Positions 25,605-34,556 of a DNA stretch of 64,000 bases are shown one piece after another; position 1 is the stretch's first letter; each line of letters opens with the position of its first letter. The stretch lies in assembly GCF_016056305.1 (NCBI RefSeq), contig NZ_JAECZC010000010.1, forward strand, positions 36,576 to 100,575. Reading direction: 5' to 3'. The notes beneath the pieces were generated by a model, which saw only the letters and a list, made by a program, of their open reading frames with translations, had not been told where the DNA came from and searched no databases. The position numbers and the translations under genes were made by a program. Source of the stretch: Amazonocrinis nigriterrae CENA67 (GTDB lineage: Bacteria > Cyanobacteriota > Cyanobacteriia > Cyanobacteriales > Nostocaceae).

Positions 25605-26435
25605 ATGTCATATAGCAACAGTAGAAGTCAATTAGATAGTGCCACACTTAACCAACAAGATAACTCAGTGTTTAATGTTGAGGGTGTGAAGGTATTCTAT
25701 AGTGGATTTCTGGCACTTCTTGATGTCTACTTAAAGATTCCAGAAAAACAAATCGTTGCTTTTATTGGCCCCTCAGGATGTGGCAAAAGTACTTTATTGC
25801 GTTGCTTCAACCGGATGAATGATTTAATTCCTGGTGCAAAGGTAGAGGGAAGATTAAATTATCGCGATCGCAATATTTATGACCCTAAAATTAATTCTGT
25901 TAAATTACGCCGCCAAGTAGGCATGGTTTTTCAAAGACCAAATCCTTTTCCGAAGTCAATATACGAAAATATTGCCTTTGGGCCGCGTTCTAATGGTTAT
26001 AAAGGTAATATTGATGAATTGGTAGAAGATTCACTAAGACGTGCTGCAATTTGGGATGAAGTCAAAGACAAATTAAAAGCAAAAGGAACTGCTTTATCTG
26101 GCGGACAACAGCAACGGCTTTGTATTGCACGGGCGATCGCTATGAAGCCAGATGTACTATTAATGGATGAACCATGCTCTGCTCTTGACCCAATTTCTAC
26201 GCGTCAAGTAGAAGAACTTTGCTTAGAACTTAAACAGCAGTATACCATTATTATGGTGACTCATAATATGCAGCAAGCTTCTAGAGTTGCAGATTGGACA
26301 GCGTTTTTCAACACAGAAATTGACCAGCATGGCAAACGTCGTGGAAAATTAGTTGAGTTCAGTACTACAGAAAAAATGTTTAGTTCTCCGGAAACCAGAG
26401 AAGCCGAAGAATATATTAGTGGACGTTTCGGTTAA
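25605..26435 (+). CDS. pstB: Phosphate ABC transporter ATPase PstB
   Basis: A 276-residue ATPase driving phosphate uptake. Walker A is GPSGCGKST, the Q-loop is [12 protein letters not shown], the signature is [16 protein letters not shown] and Walker B is [13 protein letters not shown], followed by the H-loop IMVTHNM. The ATG at 25605 is chosen because AGGAG lies 9 bp upstream and the N-terminus then has normal length; an earlier in-frame start at 25515 lacks this. A perfect 28-bp palindrome at 26491 may end the operon. Confidence 0.95.
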   Translation: MSYSNSRSQLDSATLNQQDNSVFNVEGVKVFYSGFLALLDVYLKIPEKQIVAFIGPSGCGKSTLLRCFNRMNDLIPGAKVEGRLNYRDRNIYDPKINSVKLRRQVGMVFQRPNPFPKSIYENIAFGPRSNGYKGNIDELVEDSLRRAAIWDEVKDKLKAKGTALSGGQQQRLCIARAIAMKPDVLLMDEPCSALDPISTRQVEELCLELKQQYTIIMVTHNMQQASRVADWTAFFNTEIDQHGKRRGKLVEFSTTEKMFSSPETREAEEYISGRFG

Positions 26436-26490
26436 GCATAATTCCGATTTTATACCAAATCAAATAATCTTTGCGACACATGAATTAACA

Positions 26491-26518
26491 GTAGGGGCGT
26501 ACAGCTGTACGCCCCTAC
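26491..26518. terminator. Perfect 28-bp palindrome after pstB
   Basis: GTAGGGGCGTACAG followed directly by its complement CTGTACGCCCCTAC, 55 bp after the pstB stop. Such GTAG...CTAC palindromes are dispersed in Nostocales genomes; similar ones are at 34807 and 60258. It may act as transcription terminator. Confidence 0.7.
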
Positions 26519-26612
26519 AAGTTATTGATTGCATTCTTTTTTAAATTAATATTCGTTGAAATAATTTAGTATCAATACTAAAAAATACAAAGAATGCAAT
26601 TACTCTTTGTCA

Positions 26613-26867
26613 TTAGTACTCATCATCAGGCAACTTTTCTAATTCATTAGCAATTAGCGTCTGAAAATCCTCATCACAGTGAGTGTGGAGATGAACCACA
26701 GCAGCTAGTAGTTCTACTAAAATTTCAGCTTGTTGATTACTAGTTAAACTAGGTAACTGAAGCTGGTTAATTAAGGCTTGTACTTTACCGCATTCTATAC
26801 CTAGTTCAGCAATCAAAGTACTGAGAGTTGAATTAGTAATGGGAACAGAGCGATCGCTAATCTGCAT
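26613..26867 (-). CDS. Small hypothetical protein (84 aa) following the M50 protease gene
   Basis: Begins 3 bp after the stop of the protease gene (TAATTTATG), so the pair is co-transcribed. The chain is soluble and largely helical, with LIAELGIECGKVQALINQL, LVELLAAVVHLHTHCDEDF and an acidic end (LEKLPDDEY). Two His and two Cys residues are present but not in a clear metal motif. No family recognised. Confidence 0.7.
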   Translation of the reverse strand: MQISDRSVPITNSTLSTLIAELGIECGKVQALINQLQLPSLTSNQQAEILVELLAAVVHLHTHCDEDFQTLIANELEKLPDDEY

Positions 26868-26870
26868 AAA

Positions 26871-27614
26871 TTATGGCGAGCGATAGGCGACGCGGAGACT
26901 TTGGACTAAAATCACTAGAGATGCGATCGCCATCAATCCACCCCAAAACCAGTAAGGTAATAATAAATATCGCTGCATTTGCGCTGTATCAGACAGTCCC
27001 AAGCCGCCAGCACTGTAGCTGAATAGATAATTTAGTTGATGGTAAGTACTCACACAAGCTTGTACCCCCAGAAATTGAATCGCAAACCCTTGCACCCATC
27101 GCGGTGCTTTGAGAGCAACACCAAGGATAATTAAACCTAGTAGGGGAATAGCCACTAATCCAAACCACGAACGTACCCAAACTAATGTTGAAAGCAGTAA
27201 AAAACTGCCTAAAATTTTTAAACTTAAAGAAGCTGCTTTAAAACTACGAGAAGCCAAAATCAAAACTGCACCCGCAATCGGTGGGCCCATCGGCCCAGCG
27301 GCTGCAACTAAACCCGGCCCAATTGGCCCTAATGACCTAGAAATACTATAAGTTGCTACACCAGAACCACTGCTAAAAATCTCTAATTTCTGAAACTGTC
27401 CTCCTAATAGCAATGCCATTAAGCCGTGACCCATTTCATGAAACCAAGTTGCCAGAATAGTAAACGGATATAAAATGTAATCTCCGGCTGGGACTTGCCA
27501 CAGTAAAATAGTAGCGATCGCTGCAACCGTCAGCCAAGTTAGCCCCATGCGTTCGACTTCAGGCGGCGCTTCTTTTGTCAGCAAAGGTTCAAAGTCTTTT
27601 CCTGGTTTACTCAT
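26871..27614 (-). CDS. M50-like membrane metalloprotease family protein
   Basis: A 247-residue membrane protein with about six hydrophobic segments. The zinc-binding HExxH occurs as FHEMGHGLMALLLGG near residue 63, inside or next to a membrane segment as in site-2-type proteases. A PMGPPIAG segment near the middle may be the third-ligand region, although the usual LDG aspartate motif is not obvious. Substrate unknown. ATG at 27612-27614 follows a heptamer array directly. Confidence 0.8.
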   Translation of the reverse strand: MSKPGKDFEPLLTKEAPPEVERMGLTWLTVAAIATILLWQVPAGDYILYPFTILATWFHEMGHGLMALLLGGQFQKLEIFSSGSGVATYSISRSLGPIGPGLVAAAGPMGPPIAGAVLILASRSFKAASLSLKILGSFLLLSTLVWVRSWFGLVAIPLLGLIILGVALKAPRWVQGFAIQFLGVQACVSTYHQLNYLFSYSAGGLGLSDTAQMQRYLLLPYWFWGGLMAIASLVILVQSLRVAYRSP

Positions 27615-27647
27615 AGGTAATTCGTAATTCGTAATTCGTAATTCGTA

Positions 27648-27797
27648 ATATCATGTCCGCGCTTATTACTTATTAAACCCACGCTCACCCCACCCCGCCA
27701 AAGCTACGCTTTTGCTCCCCTCCCCTTACCAAGGGGAGGGGCTGGGGGTGGGGTGCAATGACTGTGGGAATCATAACTAATTACCCGGACATGATAT
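27648..27797. mobile_element. 150-bp MITE, copy A
   Basis: Terminal inverted repeats ATATCATGTCCG and CGGACATGATAT bound a 150-bp segment. The outermost TA can be read as a target duplication, as for IS630/Tc1-type elements. The core has CCCCACCCC and CCCCTCCCC pairing with GGGGAGGGG and GGGGGTGGGG. The element is inserted in a TTCGTAA heptamer array that continues on both sides (27617-27647 and 27799-27845). No coding capacity. Confidence 0.8.
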
Positions 27798-27944
27798 AGT
27801 TCGTAATTCGTAATTTATAACTACTAGTTTCTAATTACGAATTACGAAAGTTAAGAATTAGAGTGAGGAGTTAAGAGTTAGGAGTTGGGAGTGAAGAATT
27901 ATGATGTCCCTCATCACCCCATCTCCCTATCTCCTCTAGCTCAC

Positions 27945-28844
27945 CTATGCTAACTGAAAGAGAAATGTTACCAAGTCTCCCTTACCTAGGCTAATGCGAT
28001 CGCCTGGTCGCAAGCGGTGTCGATTTCCTGGTAATAGCGGCAAATTGTTAATATAAGTGCCATTAGAACTGCCCACATCTTCAATATAGTGAGCATCTCC
28101 TTCTACACGAATATCTGCATGTATCCGTGAAACAATTTCCGAATTAGGAAAACCTGAAACGTCTATATCCGGGGGAATGCGATCGTTGGGTTTACCGATA
28201 TGAATTACAGACAAAGTTTGCGGTAATTCAATCTCGCGATCGCTTTGGACGTGGAATAACCGTGCAGTTACCTGTTGCAATTGCGTTCTGGCAACTGCGG
28301 GGGCTGGTGGTGGTGCAGGTTGTGGTGCAGGTTGCGGTGCTGGTGGTTCAGGAGGTGCCACTGCTTGCGGCGGCTCTGGAGGTGGCGCTGGTTGTGGGGG
28401 TGGAGTAGAAATTTCCTGCTCAGCAACTACAGGTGCAGCAGCTACAGTTGGTGAGGGTGCTACAGGTTGCGGTGCTACAGGTTGCGGTGTTACTGGTTGC
28501 GGTGCTGCTTCAGGAGTTACAGCCACCGCCGTCGGTGGTAAGGGTGAAGGAGCAGAATTCATTCCCAAAGGATTTGGTTGTAACAGTTCCAAAAGTGGGT
28601 CAGGGGTCACTAATGGCGGTACTTCCAGTGGGATATCAGGAGCAACAGTTGCCACAGCAGTAGCCGCAGCAGGTGCAGCAGTTGAGTGTAGATTAAAACC
28701 ACATTGACCGCAGAAAGCTGCATCTGCCTGCACAGTTGCCCCACAATTGGGACAGTTACTAGTCGCTGGTAACGGCGTATAACAAGCTTCACACTGGACA
28801 GCCCCATTGGGATTGGGGTGATTGCAATTAGGGCAGACGATCAT
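27945..28844 (-). CDS. Zinc-ribbon/FHA-domain protein
   Basis: A 299-residue protein. The N-terminus has two zinc ribbons of the double-zinc-ribbon type (CPNCNHPNPNGAVQCEAC and CPNCGATVQADAAFCGQCG). A long Pro/Ala-rich linker (residues 55-200) leads to a C-terminal FHA domain with NSEIVSRIHADIRVEG and the phosphothreonine-binding SSNGTYINN loop. FHA domains bind phosphothreonine, so it probably reads Ser/Thr kinase signals. The ATG at 28842-28844 is chosen since it starts the zinc ribbon directly; 34 residues upstream look non-coding. Confidence 0.88.
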   Translation of the reverse strand: MIVCPNCNHPNPNGAVQCEACYTPLPATSNCPNCGATVQADAAFCGQCGFNLHSTAAPAAATAVATVAPDIPLEVPPLVTPDPLLELLQPNPLGMNSAPSPLPPTAVAVTPEAAPQPVTPQPVAPQPVAPSPTVAAAPVVAEQEISTPPPQPAPPPEPPQAVAPPEPPAPQPAPQPAPPPAPAVARTQLQQVTARLFHVQSDREIELPQTLSVIHIGKPNDRIPPDIDVSGFPNSEIVSRIHADIRVEGDAHYIEDVGSSNGTYINNLPLLPGNRHRLRPGDRISLGKGDLVTFLFQLA

Positions 28845-29010
28845 CGATTTAAGCCTTTGTTCAAGATCATCGTAAAATGGTACTGGCAAGCAGAGAGAAC
28901 TATACAGACCCTTCCGCGGATTTCCGCAGGGTGCGGTGGCTCCCATCGAACAGAATTGCCAAAATGGCGACTCTAGCTTTCGATTTTAACAATTACTTTC
29001 GATGAGAAAC

Positions 29011-29733
29011 TTAATGTTGGAGTTCCGAACCTGCCGCCGCATCCAATAGCCACCAAAGTTCTTCTTGGGGTTGAATTAAGCGAGATGGGTAAGTTGAGTC
29101 ATCTGCTACGGGTGCGAAGACTTGAGCCAAAGCTCCCCGTTTGTTAGCACCAGCAACTAGAAAAATAACGCTGCGAGCAGAGTTGATCAATGGGTAAGTG
29201 AAGGTTATGCGGGGGTTCCCGTCTTTATTACCCACAGTAATCAGCCGATCGCGCACTTTCAAGGCTTCAGTATGGGGAAACAGTGATGCAGTATGTGCAT
29301 CATCACCCATTCCTAGCAATACTACATCCAAAGAAGGAAACTCTCCAGGTGCAGAGTTAAAAAATTCTTGCAGATGCTGTTCATATTTGGCAGCTGATGC
29401 CGCTGGATCACCTGACAAAGTAGGTACAGCATGAACATTAGCTGCTGGGATATCAACGTGATTTAGCCACGCCTGACGCGCCATCCGTTCATTGCTATCG
29501 GGATGATCTGGTGGGACATAACGTTCATCACCCCAGAATACATGAATTTTATCCCAAGGCAGTTTTTGAGTAGCGATCGCTTCGTACAACGGCTTCGGAG
29601 TGCTGCCGCCAGCTAAAGCAATGGTAAATCGCCCCTGCTGCTCAATCGCAGTTTCCAACTTGGACAGGATCAATTCTAGCGATCGCGCAACCAGCGCTGA
29701 CTGATCCGGTAGAACTTCAACCGTTTTATTCAT
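29011..29733 (-). CDS. pgl: 6-phosphogluconolactonase
   Basis: A 240-residue protein of the DevB/SOL family, which hydrolyses 6-phosphogluconolactone in the oxidative pentose phosphate pathway, the main NADPH source in dark or heterocyst metabolism. Landmarks are LAGGSTPKPLYEA, VFWGDERYVPPDHPDSNE, the segment DVVLLGMGDDAHTASLFP, and VFLVAGANKRGAL. The ATG at 29731-29733 gives normal length; an ORF extension of 29 residues upstream has no similarity to the family. Confidence 0.93.
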   Translation of the reverse strand: MNKTVEVLPDQSALVARSLELILSKLETAIEQQGRFTIALAGGSTPKPLYEAIATQKLPWDKIHVFWGDERYVPPDHPDSNERMARQAWLNHVDIPAANVHAVPTLSGDPAASAAKYEQHLQEFFNSAPGEFPSLDVVLLGMGDDAHTASLFPHTEALKVRDRLITVGNKDGNPRITFTYPLINSARSVIFLVAGANKRGALAQVFAPVADDSTYPSRLIQPQEELWWLLDAAAGSELQH

Positions 29734-29828
29734 GACTTCATTATCATTGCTGACTTCCAGCAATACAATACCTAAATTATGGCAACCTCCCTTTTTAACT
29801 TTTGAAACTTTTAACATCACCAGATGAG

Positions 29829-29875
29829 GTTAGTTGTTAGTTGTCAGTTGTCAGTGGTCAGTGGTTAGTTGTTTG
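29829..29875. repeat. Heptamer repeats (GTTAGTT/GTCAGTT/GTCAGTG)
   Basis: Degenerate STRR array of about six units between pgl and rph. Similar CAGTTGT and CCACTGA units recur at 30112-30150. The rest of the 29830-30154 gap shows no gene. Confidence 0.8.
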
Positions 29876-30154
29876 GAATGTGTATCATGTACTTTTCAAA
29901 TCTTGGCAAATATTTACAAAAATAACTAATTACTTGATTTTTAACTGGGTAATAAGTAACAATTTGTCGCAATGATACTTTTTTAACCACAAAATTGATT
30001 TCCTAAGTGCAATTGCAGAGAAAATATTCCTGTGCTGTGGTTCCCAAACTTGAGGTGACTTGCGTTGCCGAGTAGGGAATAGCAAAAATGACAGCACAGA
30101 CAGTTCAAGAAAATAACAACTGACAACTGACCACTGACCACTGACTACTGACTC

Positions 30155-30895
30155 CTAACCTACAAACAATTCTTCCCAATTAGCGATCGCTTCTCGTTGG
30201 GCAATTAATAAATGCTGAATACCTTTTTCTGCAAAATCTAGTAGCTGGTTTAACTGAGTACGGCTAAAGCTGCCTTCTTCACCTGTGCCTTGGATTTCAA
30301 TGATCCCCAAGTGGTGATTCATCACCACGTTTAAATCTACTGTTGCAGCCACATCTTCAACATAATTCAAGTCCAAATATGGCTCTCCCTGTAATAAACC
30401 TACGGAAACTGCTGCTATTTGTCCACACAGGGGCGATCGCTCTAGTACTCCCCGCTGCAACAATTGCGAAATCGCATTAGCCAAAGCTACAAACCCACCT
30501 GTAATTGCTGCGGTTCTTGTACCAGCGTCAGCTTGCAATACATCAGCATCTACAGTCAGGGTACGTTCTCCCAAAGCCTCGAAATCGATTGCCGCCCGTA
30601 AACTGCGTCCAATTAAACGCTGAATTTCTTGCGTCCGTCCTGATAACTTCAGCAATTCTCTTTCTTGCCGTTGTTGAGTAGCAGAAGGTAGCATTCGGTA
30701 CTCAGCAGTCAACCAACCTTTACCTGTTCCTGTTAAAAATTTAGGCACTCCTTCAGTAACGCTGACAGTACAAAGTACTTGAGTCTCGCCACATTTTGTC
30801 AGAACAGAACCAGGAGCAAAGCGAGTAAAGCCTGTGTGAAAGCTTACGGGACGAAGTTCGTAGGGTTGCCGCTCGTCGGGACGCTGCCAAACCAT
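30155..30895 (-). CDS. rph: Ribonuclease PH
   Basis: A 246-residue phosphorolytic 3'-5' exoribonuclease that trims tRNA 3' ends. It starts [15 protein letters not shown] and shows [20 protein letters not shown], the [19 protein letters not shown] active-site segment and [10 protein letters not shown]. Length is normal for the family. It is monocistronic here, with a repeat-rich 3' flank. Confidence 0.96.
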   Translation of the reverse strand: MVWQRPDERQPYELRPVSFHTGFTRFAPGSVLTKCGETQVLCTVSVTEGVPKFLTGTGKGWLTAEYRMLPSATQQRQERELLKLSGRTQEIQRLIGRSLRAAIDFEALGERTLTVDADVLQADAGTRTAAITGGFVALANAISQLLQRGVLERSPLCGQIAAVSVGLLQGEPYLDLNYVEDVAATVDLNVVMNHHLGIIEIQGTGEEGSFSRTQLNQLLDFAEKGIQHLLIAQREAIANWEELFVG

Positions 30896-31155
30896 TGGAG
30901 TAGCCTCAAAATTTTCATAGAGTATGAATACTGCCTTAAGATTACCTTAGTGTTGCAACTCTTCTAAGTGCTGTACTGTCGTGTCAGCATCCAACTTCAG
31001 GATCAACGATGAAGTATGAAATTTCAATGTAGGCCACTACTAAAGGATTTACTGTGAGTATACAGCAACCCCTCAAAACCAATGTTAAGAGAACTAAACA
31101 CTCTTCTACATCAAATCCGAGTAGGTCGGCAAAAATCAAGTTAACTAGTTAGGGT

Positions 31156-31183
31156 AGTCAATAGTCAATAGTCAATAGTCAAT
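31156..31183. repeat. Heptamer tandem repeat (AGTCAAT)
   Basis: Four perfect copies of AGTCAAT between the adenylate kinase-like and rph genes. Just before it (31121-31147) lies GTAGGTCGGCAAAAATCAAG, a variant of a short dispersed sequence also found at 9709 and 11855. Confidence 0.85.
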
Positions 31184-31219
31184 AGTTATTCCCCCCTGCT
31201 CCCCTGCTCCCCATCCCCA

Positions 31220-31804
31220 TCACTCGACAGACAGCAGAGTCAAAATCTTGTGTTCCACCATCTCAGGCTTCTGGTCTCCGTTAATGGTCAGCAGGCGGCG
31301 GCGACGGTCGTAGTATTCTAAGATGGGAATAGTGCGATCGTAAAAAATTTCTACCCGATGATGGACGATTTCGGGTTGGTCATCTGGAAGCGATCGCCCC
31401 AAAGACCGACTAACCATCACTGCTTCTGGTACTTGTAAATAAATCGCCCAGTCTAACTTCTGCCCCAATTCCTCCAACAAAAAATCCAATTCCTCCGCTT
31501 GAAAAGCAGTACGGGGATAACCCTCTAATATCCAACCACAATCAACATCAGTATTTTTCAGCCGCAATCGAATCAAATCGATTATCATTTCATCGGGGAC
31601 TAACTCCCGTTTGATTAAGTATGGCTGTGCATGGCAGCCTAGAGTCCTAAGTTGAGCGTAGACGCTGCCAAGCGGCTTGTCGTCAGACATCGCCTGCTGC
31701 AACATCTCGCCTGTGGAAATCTGAGGAATATCAAAGTATCTACAAAGCCTCTGTGCTTGAGTGCTTTTCCCCGATCCAGAACCTCCCAGAATCACCAATC
31801 TCAC
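31220..31804 (-). CDS. adk: Adenylate kinase family protein, short form
   Basis: A 194-residue P-loop kinase (AMP + ATP to 2 ADP or a related nucleotide). P-loop GGSGSGKST is at the N-terminus, followed by ISTGEMLQQ, the NMP-binding WILEGYPRTAFQAEELD with the conserved Pro-Arg, and the R-rich tail. The large zinc-type LID domain is absent, as in short adenylate kinases. The usual cyanobacterial adk is in the ribosomal-protein cluster, so this could be a second isoform. Confidence 0.85.
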   Translation of the reverse strand: MRLVILGGSGSGKSTQAQRLCRYFDIPQISTGEMLQQAMSDDKPLGSVYAQLRTLGCHAQPYLIKRELVPDEMIIDLIRLRLKNTDVDCGWILEGYPRTAFQAEELDFLLEELGQKLDWAIYLQVPEAVMVSRSLGRSLPDDQPEIVHHRVEIFYDRTIPILEYYDRRRRLLTINGDQKPEMVEHKILTLLSVE

Positions 31805-32156
31805 AACAGCTCACTCCTCAATTGGTAAAAATAATCACATTCTAAATATGTTTTGCCCAAAGTAACCAGACATTTAACAACTTGATATCGACTATTGATT
31901 TGAGTTTTCCACCCCCAGATTTATAAATTTTTTGGAATCGCCAATTACGTAGTTTTATTGTTATGACTAGTTTCATGCAAAAAACGAAAATGTCAATATC
32001 CATAACTCTTGACTTGTGGACAAATGTAGTGTTTGACTAAGAATGCAAATTTCTAGATAAACTGAATTTGTCCAAAATAGAATGAGTGCATAAGTACATT
32101 TGTATCTACTTAGCACAAAAATTCTTATGTATTTGTAACTTTTTTAACTTTTTTCT

Positions 32157-32693
32157 ATGGTTGCCCAGTTAGAAACCCCAAGTGTAAATTCGGTGCTTAG
32201 CCTGCCACACCCAGTTGAAGGACTAATACAAGTTTTCACTAGCGCACACCGTAACTTTTTTACGTTAGTTATGGCGCAAGCACTGAGAATTGCTGGTCAA
32301 GGCACTCCAGTATTAATAGTGCAATTTCTCAAAGGCGGCATTAACCAAGGACAAGACCGACCGATTCAGCTAGGGCAAAATTTAGATTGGATTCGCTGTG
32401 ATTTGCCTCGCTGCATCGATACACCACACCTAGACGATGCAGAAAACGAAGCTTTACAAAAGTTATGGCAGCATACACAACAGATAGTGTGTGAGGGTAA
32501 GTATTCTTTGGTTGTTTTAGATGAGTTAAGTTTGGCGATTAACTTTGGTTTAATTCCCGAAGCTGAAGTTTTAGCATTTCTAGCAAAACGCCCTCCCCAA
32601 GTTGATATCATTCTCACAGGGCCAGAGATGCCGAAATCTCTTTTAGACGTGGCAGACCAAATTACAGAGATTCGTCGCAGTCATCGCCCCTAA
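32157..32693 (+). CDS. CobO/BtuR-like protein lacking the P-loop
   Basis: A 178-residue relative of cob(I)alamin adenosyltransferase of the CobA/BtuR type. The strands LIQVFTSAHRNFF...LRIAGQGTPVLIVQFLKGG, YSLVVLDELSLAINFGLIP and VDIILTGPEMPKSLLDVADQ align well by eye with that family, but the ATP-binding G-x-G-K-G-K-T-T loop is replaced by SAHRNFFT, and the C-terminal tail is shortened. Adenosyltransferase activity is therefore doubtful; a binding or regulatory role is possible. It lies 56 bp before dcd on the same strand. Confidence 0.75.
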   Translation: MVAQLETPSVNSVLSLPHPVEGLIQVFTSAHRNFFTLVMAQALRIAGQGTPVLIVQFLKGGINQGQDRPIQLGQNLDWIRCDLPRCIDTPHLDDAENEALQKLWQHTQQIVCEGKYSLVVLDELSLAINFGLIPEAEVLAFLAKRPPQVDIILTGPEMPKSLLDVADQITEIRRSHRP

Positions 32694-32749
32694 ACAAAAT
32701 ACTCAGTTCACGCTATTCTAGTAATTCTGTTTAAATTACCTGTGAACTT

Positions 32750-33349
32750 GTGATTAAGAACGATATCTGGATCACTGAAATGGCTCAAAAAGGTATGATT
32801 TCACCCTTTGAGCCAAGTTTAATCCGAAAAATCCAAAAAGATGCTTCTGTAGGCGTTCAACCTGTAATTAGCTATGGACTGTCTTCCTATGGCTACGATA
32901 TTAGGCTTTCATCGGCTGAGTTCCGTATTTTCCGCCACATTCCTGGAACTGTAGTTGATCCTAAAAACTTTAATCCTCATAATTTAGAACCAACGCCACT
33001 CCACACAGATACTAATGGTAGTTACTTTATCCTGCCTGCTCATTCCTATGGTCTAGGTGTCGCACTAGAAAGACTAGAGGTTCCAAATAATATTACAGTA
33101 ATTTGTATAGGTAAAAGTACTTATGCGCGTTGTGGTATAATAGCCAACTTAACGCCCGCTGAGGCTGCATGGCGGGGTCATTTAACTCTAGAATTTTCTA
33201 ATTCTTCGAGCGCAGACTGTCGCATATATGCTAACGAAGGCGTGGTGCAACTGCTATTTTTAGAAGGCGAACCATGCGCTATCAGTTACGAAGCGCGTCA
33301 GGGTAAATATCAAGATCAGTTAGAGATTGTGACACTGGCTCGCATATAG
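32750..33349 (+). CDS. dcd: dCTP deaminase
   Basis: A 199-residue homotrimeric deaminase that makes dUTP from dCTP. It carries ISYGLSSYGYDIRLS, the catalytic segment ANLTPAEAAWRGHLTLEFSN, and KSTYARCG. The start is GTG at 32750. The product supplies dUMP, the substrate of ThyX, whose gene is 300 bp downstream in the opposite orientation. Confidence 0.94.
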   Translation: MIKNDIWITEMAQKGMISPFEPSLIRKIQKDASVGVQPVISYGLSSYGYDIRLSSAEFRIFRHIPGTVVDPKNFNPHNLEPTPLHTDTNGSYFILPAHSYGLGVALERLEVPNNITVICIGKSTYARCGIIANLTPAEAAWRGHLTLEFSNSSSADCRIYANEGVVQLLFLEGEPCAISYEARQGKYQDQLEIVTLARI

Positions 33350-33417
33350 TTTAAAGTTGTAAATCCAAAAAAAGCTTTATATTTCAACTTTGGTTAATCC
33401 AATAGTGGTTAAAGTAC

Positions 33418-33499
33418 TACTCCTTTTCCGTTGTTAGATTACCTATCCAAATTTCTTTCTCCTGCTGTCTAAACGTAATCTTCAGGTGGAAAAGGAGTA
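33418..33499. other. Two-stem nested hairpin between dcd and thyX
   Basis: TACTCCTTTTCC (33418-33429) is fully complementary to GGAAAAGGAGTA (33488-33499). Inside it, AGATTAC (33436-33442) pairs with GTAATCT (33475-33481), with a symmetrical 6/6 internal loop and a 32-base apical loop. It lies between convergent genes. It could be a 3' UTR structure or a small RNA; it is not a classical terminator as no U run follows. Confidence 0.5.
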
Positions 33500-33653
33500 A
33501 TCTTGCTTTGAAAAAAGGATGCTTTTTATACTTTGTATGATCGCTCTAAATCAAACCTCAAAATCAAAGTGCGATCGCTTTATCCCACTGCAAATTCTGT
33601 AAATTGGCGCATGTAAGGAGGTTGATATGCCAGCACAATATCTTGCTTAGCTA

Positions 33654-34376
33654 TTAAGGTGCTAACCTTGCCTTACCTAAACGCTGCTTTTCATACCATT
33701 GTGCGATCGCAGGTGCCCAATCTGCAAAATGAGGCCACATCAGTTCACACAACTTTTGAATTTCCAATTGAGCATCTTTCTTATTTCTCAAGTCGCAAAA
33801 ATGCAGGAAAGACCTTAAATTAAAACTAACTACAAAATGCTGACGATAATCAAAAGGTACTTTACCTCTGGCATGTTCTTCAGACATTCCCGCTGCAAAA
33901 TCTGCTTGATAGTGCTTAGCTGCTTCTAAGCACCACTGTAAATCTGACGCTCGTTGCTCTGGTGAATAGTAATATTTTTTGCCTTGTCTATCAGTGTAAT
34001 ATCCCACAGGACGCAGGTAGAAAACCTCTTCAATGTCTTTCTTACCTTCTACTACATCAATAAATTGGTTTCCTGTATACCTAAAAGATTGTACATCAAA
34101 GGATACACCAACACGATGAGTACGAGCCTGCTGCATGACACTGTGGGGAAAATAGCCACAGTTAAAAATAATCTGGGGATGTTCTAGAGGGCCATAATGA
34201 CCTCTTTCTCCCGCTAGGAGGCGCTTAACAATAATTTCACCACATTGTGACTCCGAGGGCCAAGAGTCGCGCTCATCAAACACGAAAGACTCGGTATAGT
34301 CTTGGTGCATCGCGGCGTAAATCACCTGCTGGGGGTTTGGTGTTTTGGCAATAACCTCTACTCGGAATCGATGCAT
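33654..34376 (-). CDS. thyX: Flavin-dependent thymidylate synthase
   Basis: A 240-residue FAD- and NADPH-dependent enzyme methylating dUMP to dTMP. The ThyX signature region reads ARTHRVGVSFDVQSFRYTG, i.e. THR with eight residues to Ser rather than the textbook RHR-x7-S; the same region otherwise fits the family, as do RLLAGERGHYGPLEHP and FVVSFNLRSFLHF. Presence of thyX next to dcd covers the route from dCTP to dTMP. Confidence 0.92.
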   Translation of the reverse strand: MHRFRVEVIAKTPNPQQVIYAAMHQDYTESFVFDERDSWPSESQCGEIIVKRLLAGERGHYGPLEHPQIIFNCGYFPHSVMQQARTHRVGVSFDVQSFRYTGNQFIDVVEGKKDIEEVFYLRPVGYYTDRQGKKYYYSPEQRASDLQWCLEAAKHYQADFAAGMSEEHARGKVPFDYRQHFVVSFNLRSFLHFCDLRNKKDAQLEIQKLCELMWPHFADWAPAIAQWYEKQRLGKARLAP

Positions 34377-34556
34377 TGGCTTAACAGAAGTTGATGTGTA
34401 AGTGAGAATGTCTCAAAAAAACAAGCTCCACTTGTTCTTTTGACGTGGTTGTGAACCCGATTCACCATGATATCTCTTTAGGCAGATTAAGATGCTTTAC
34501 AAAAATTAATAATTTTGTTACGATTTGTTACATATAAAATAACAGGGAAAAATTTT

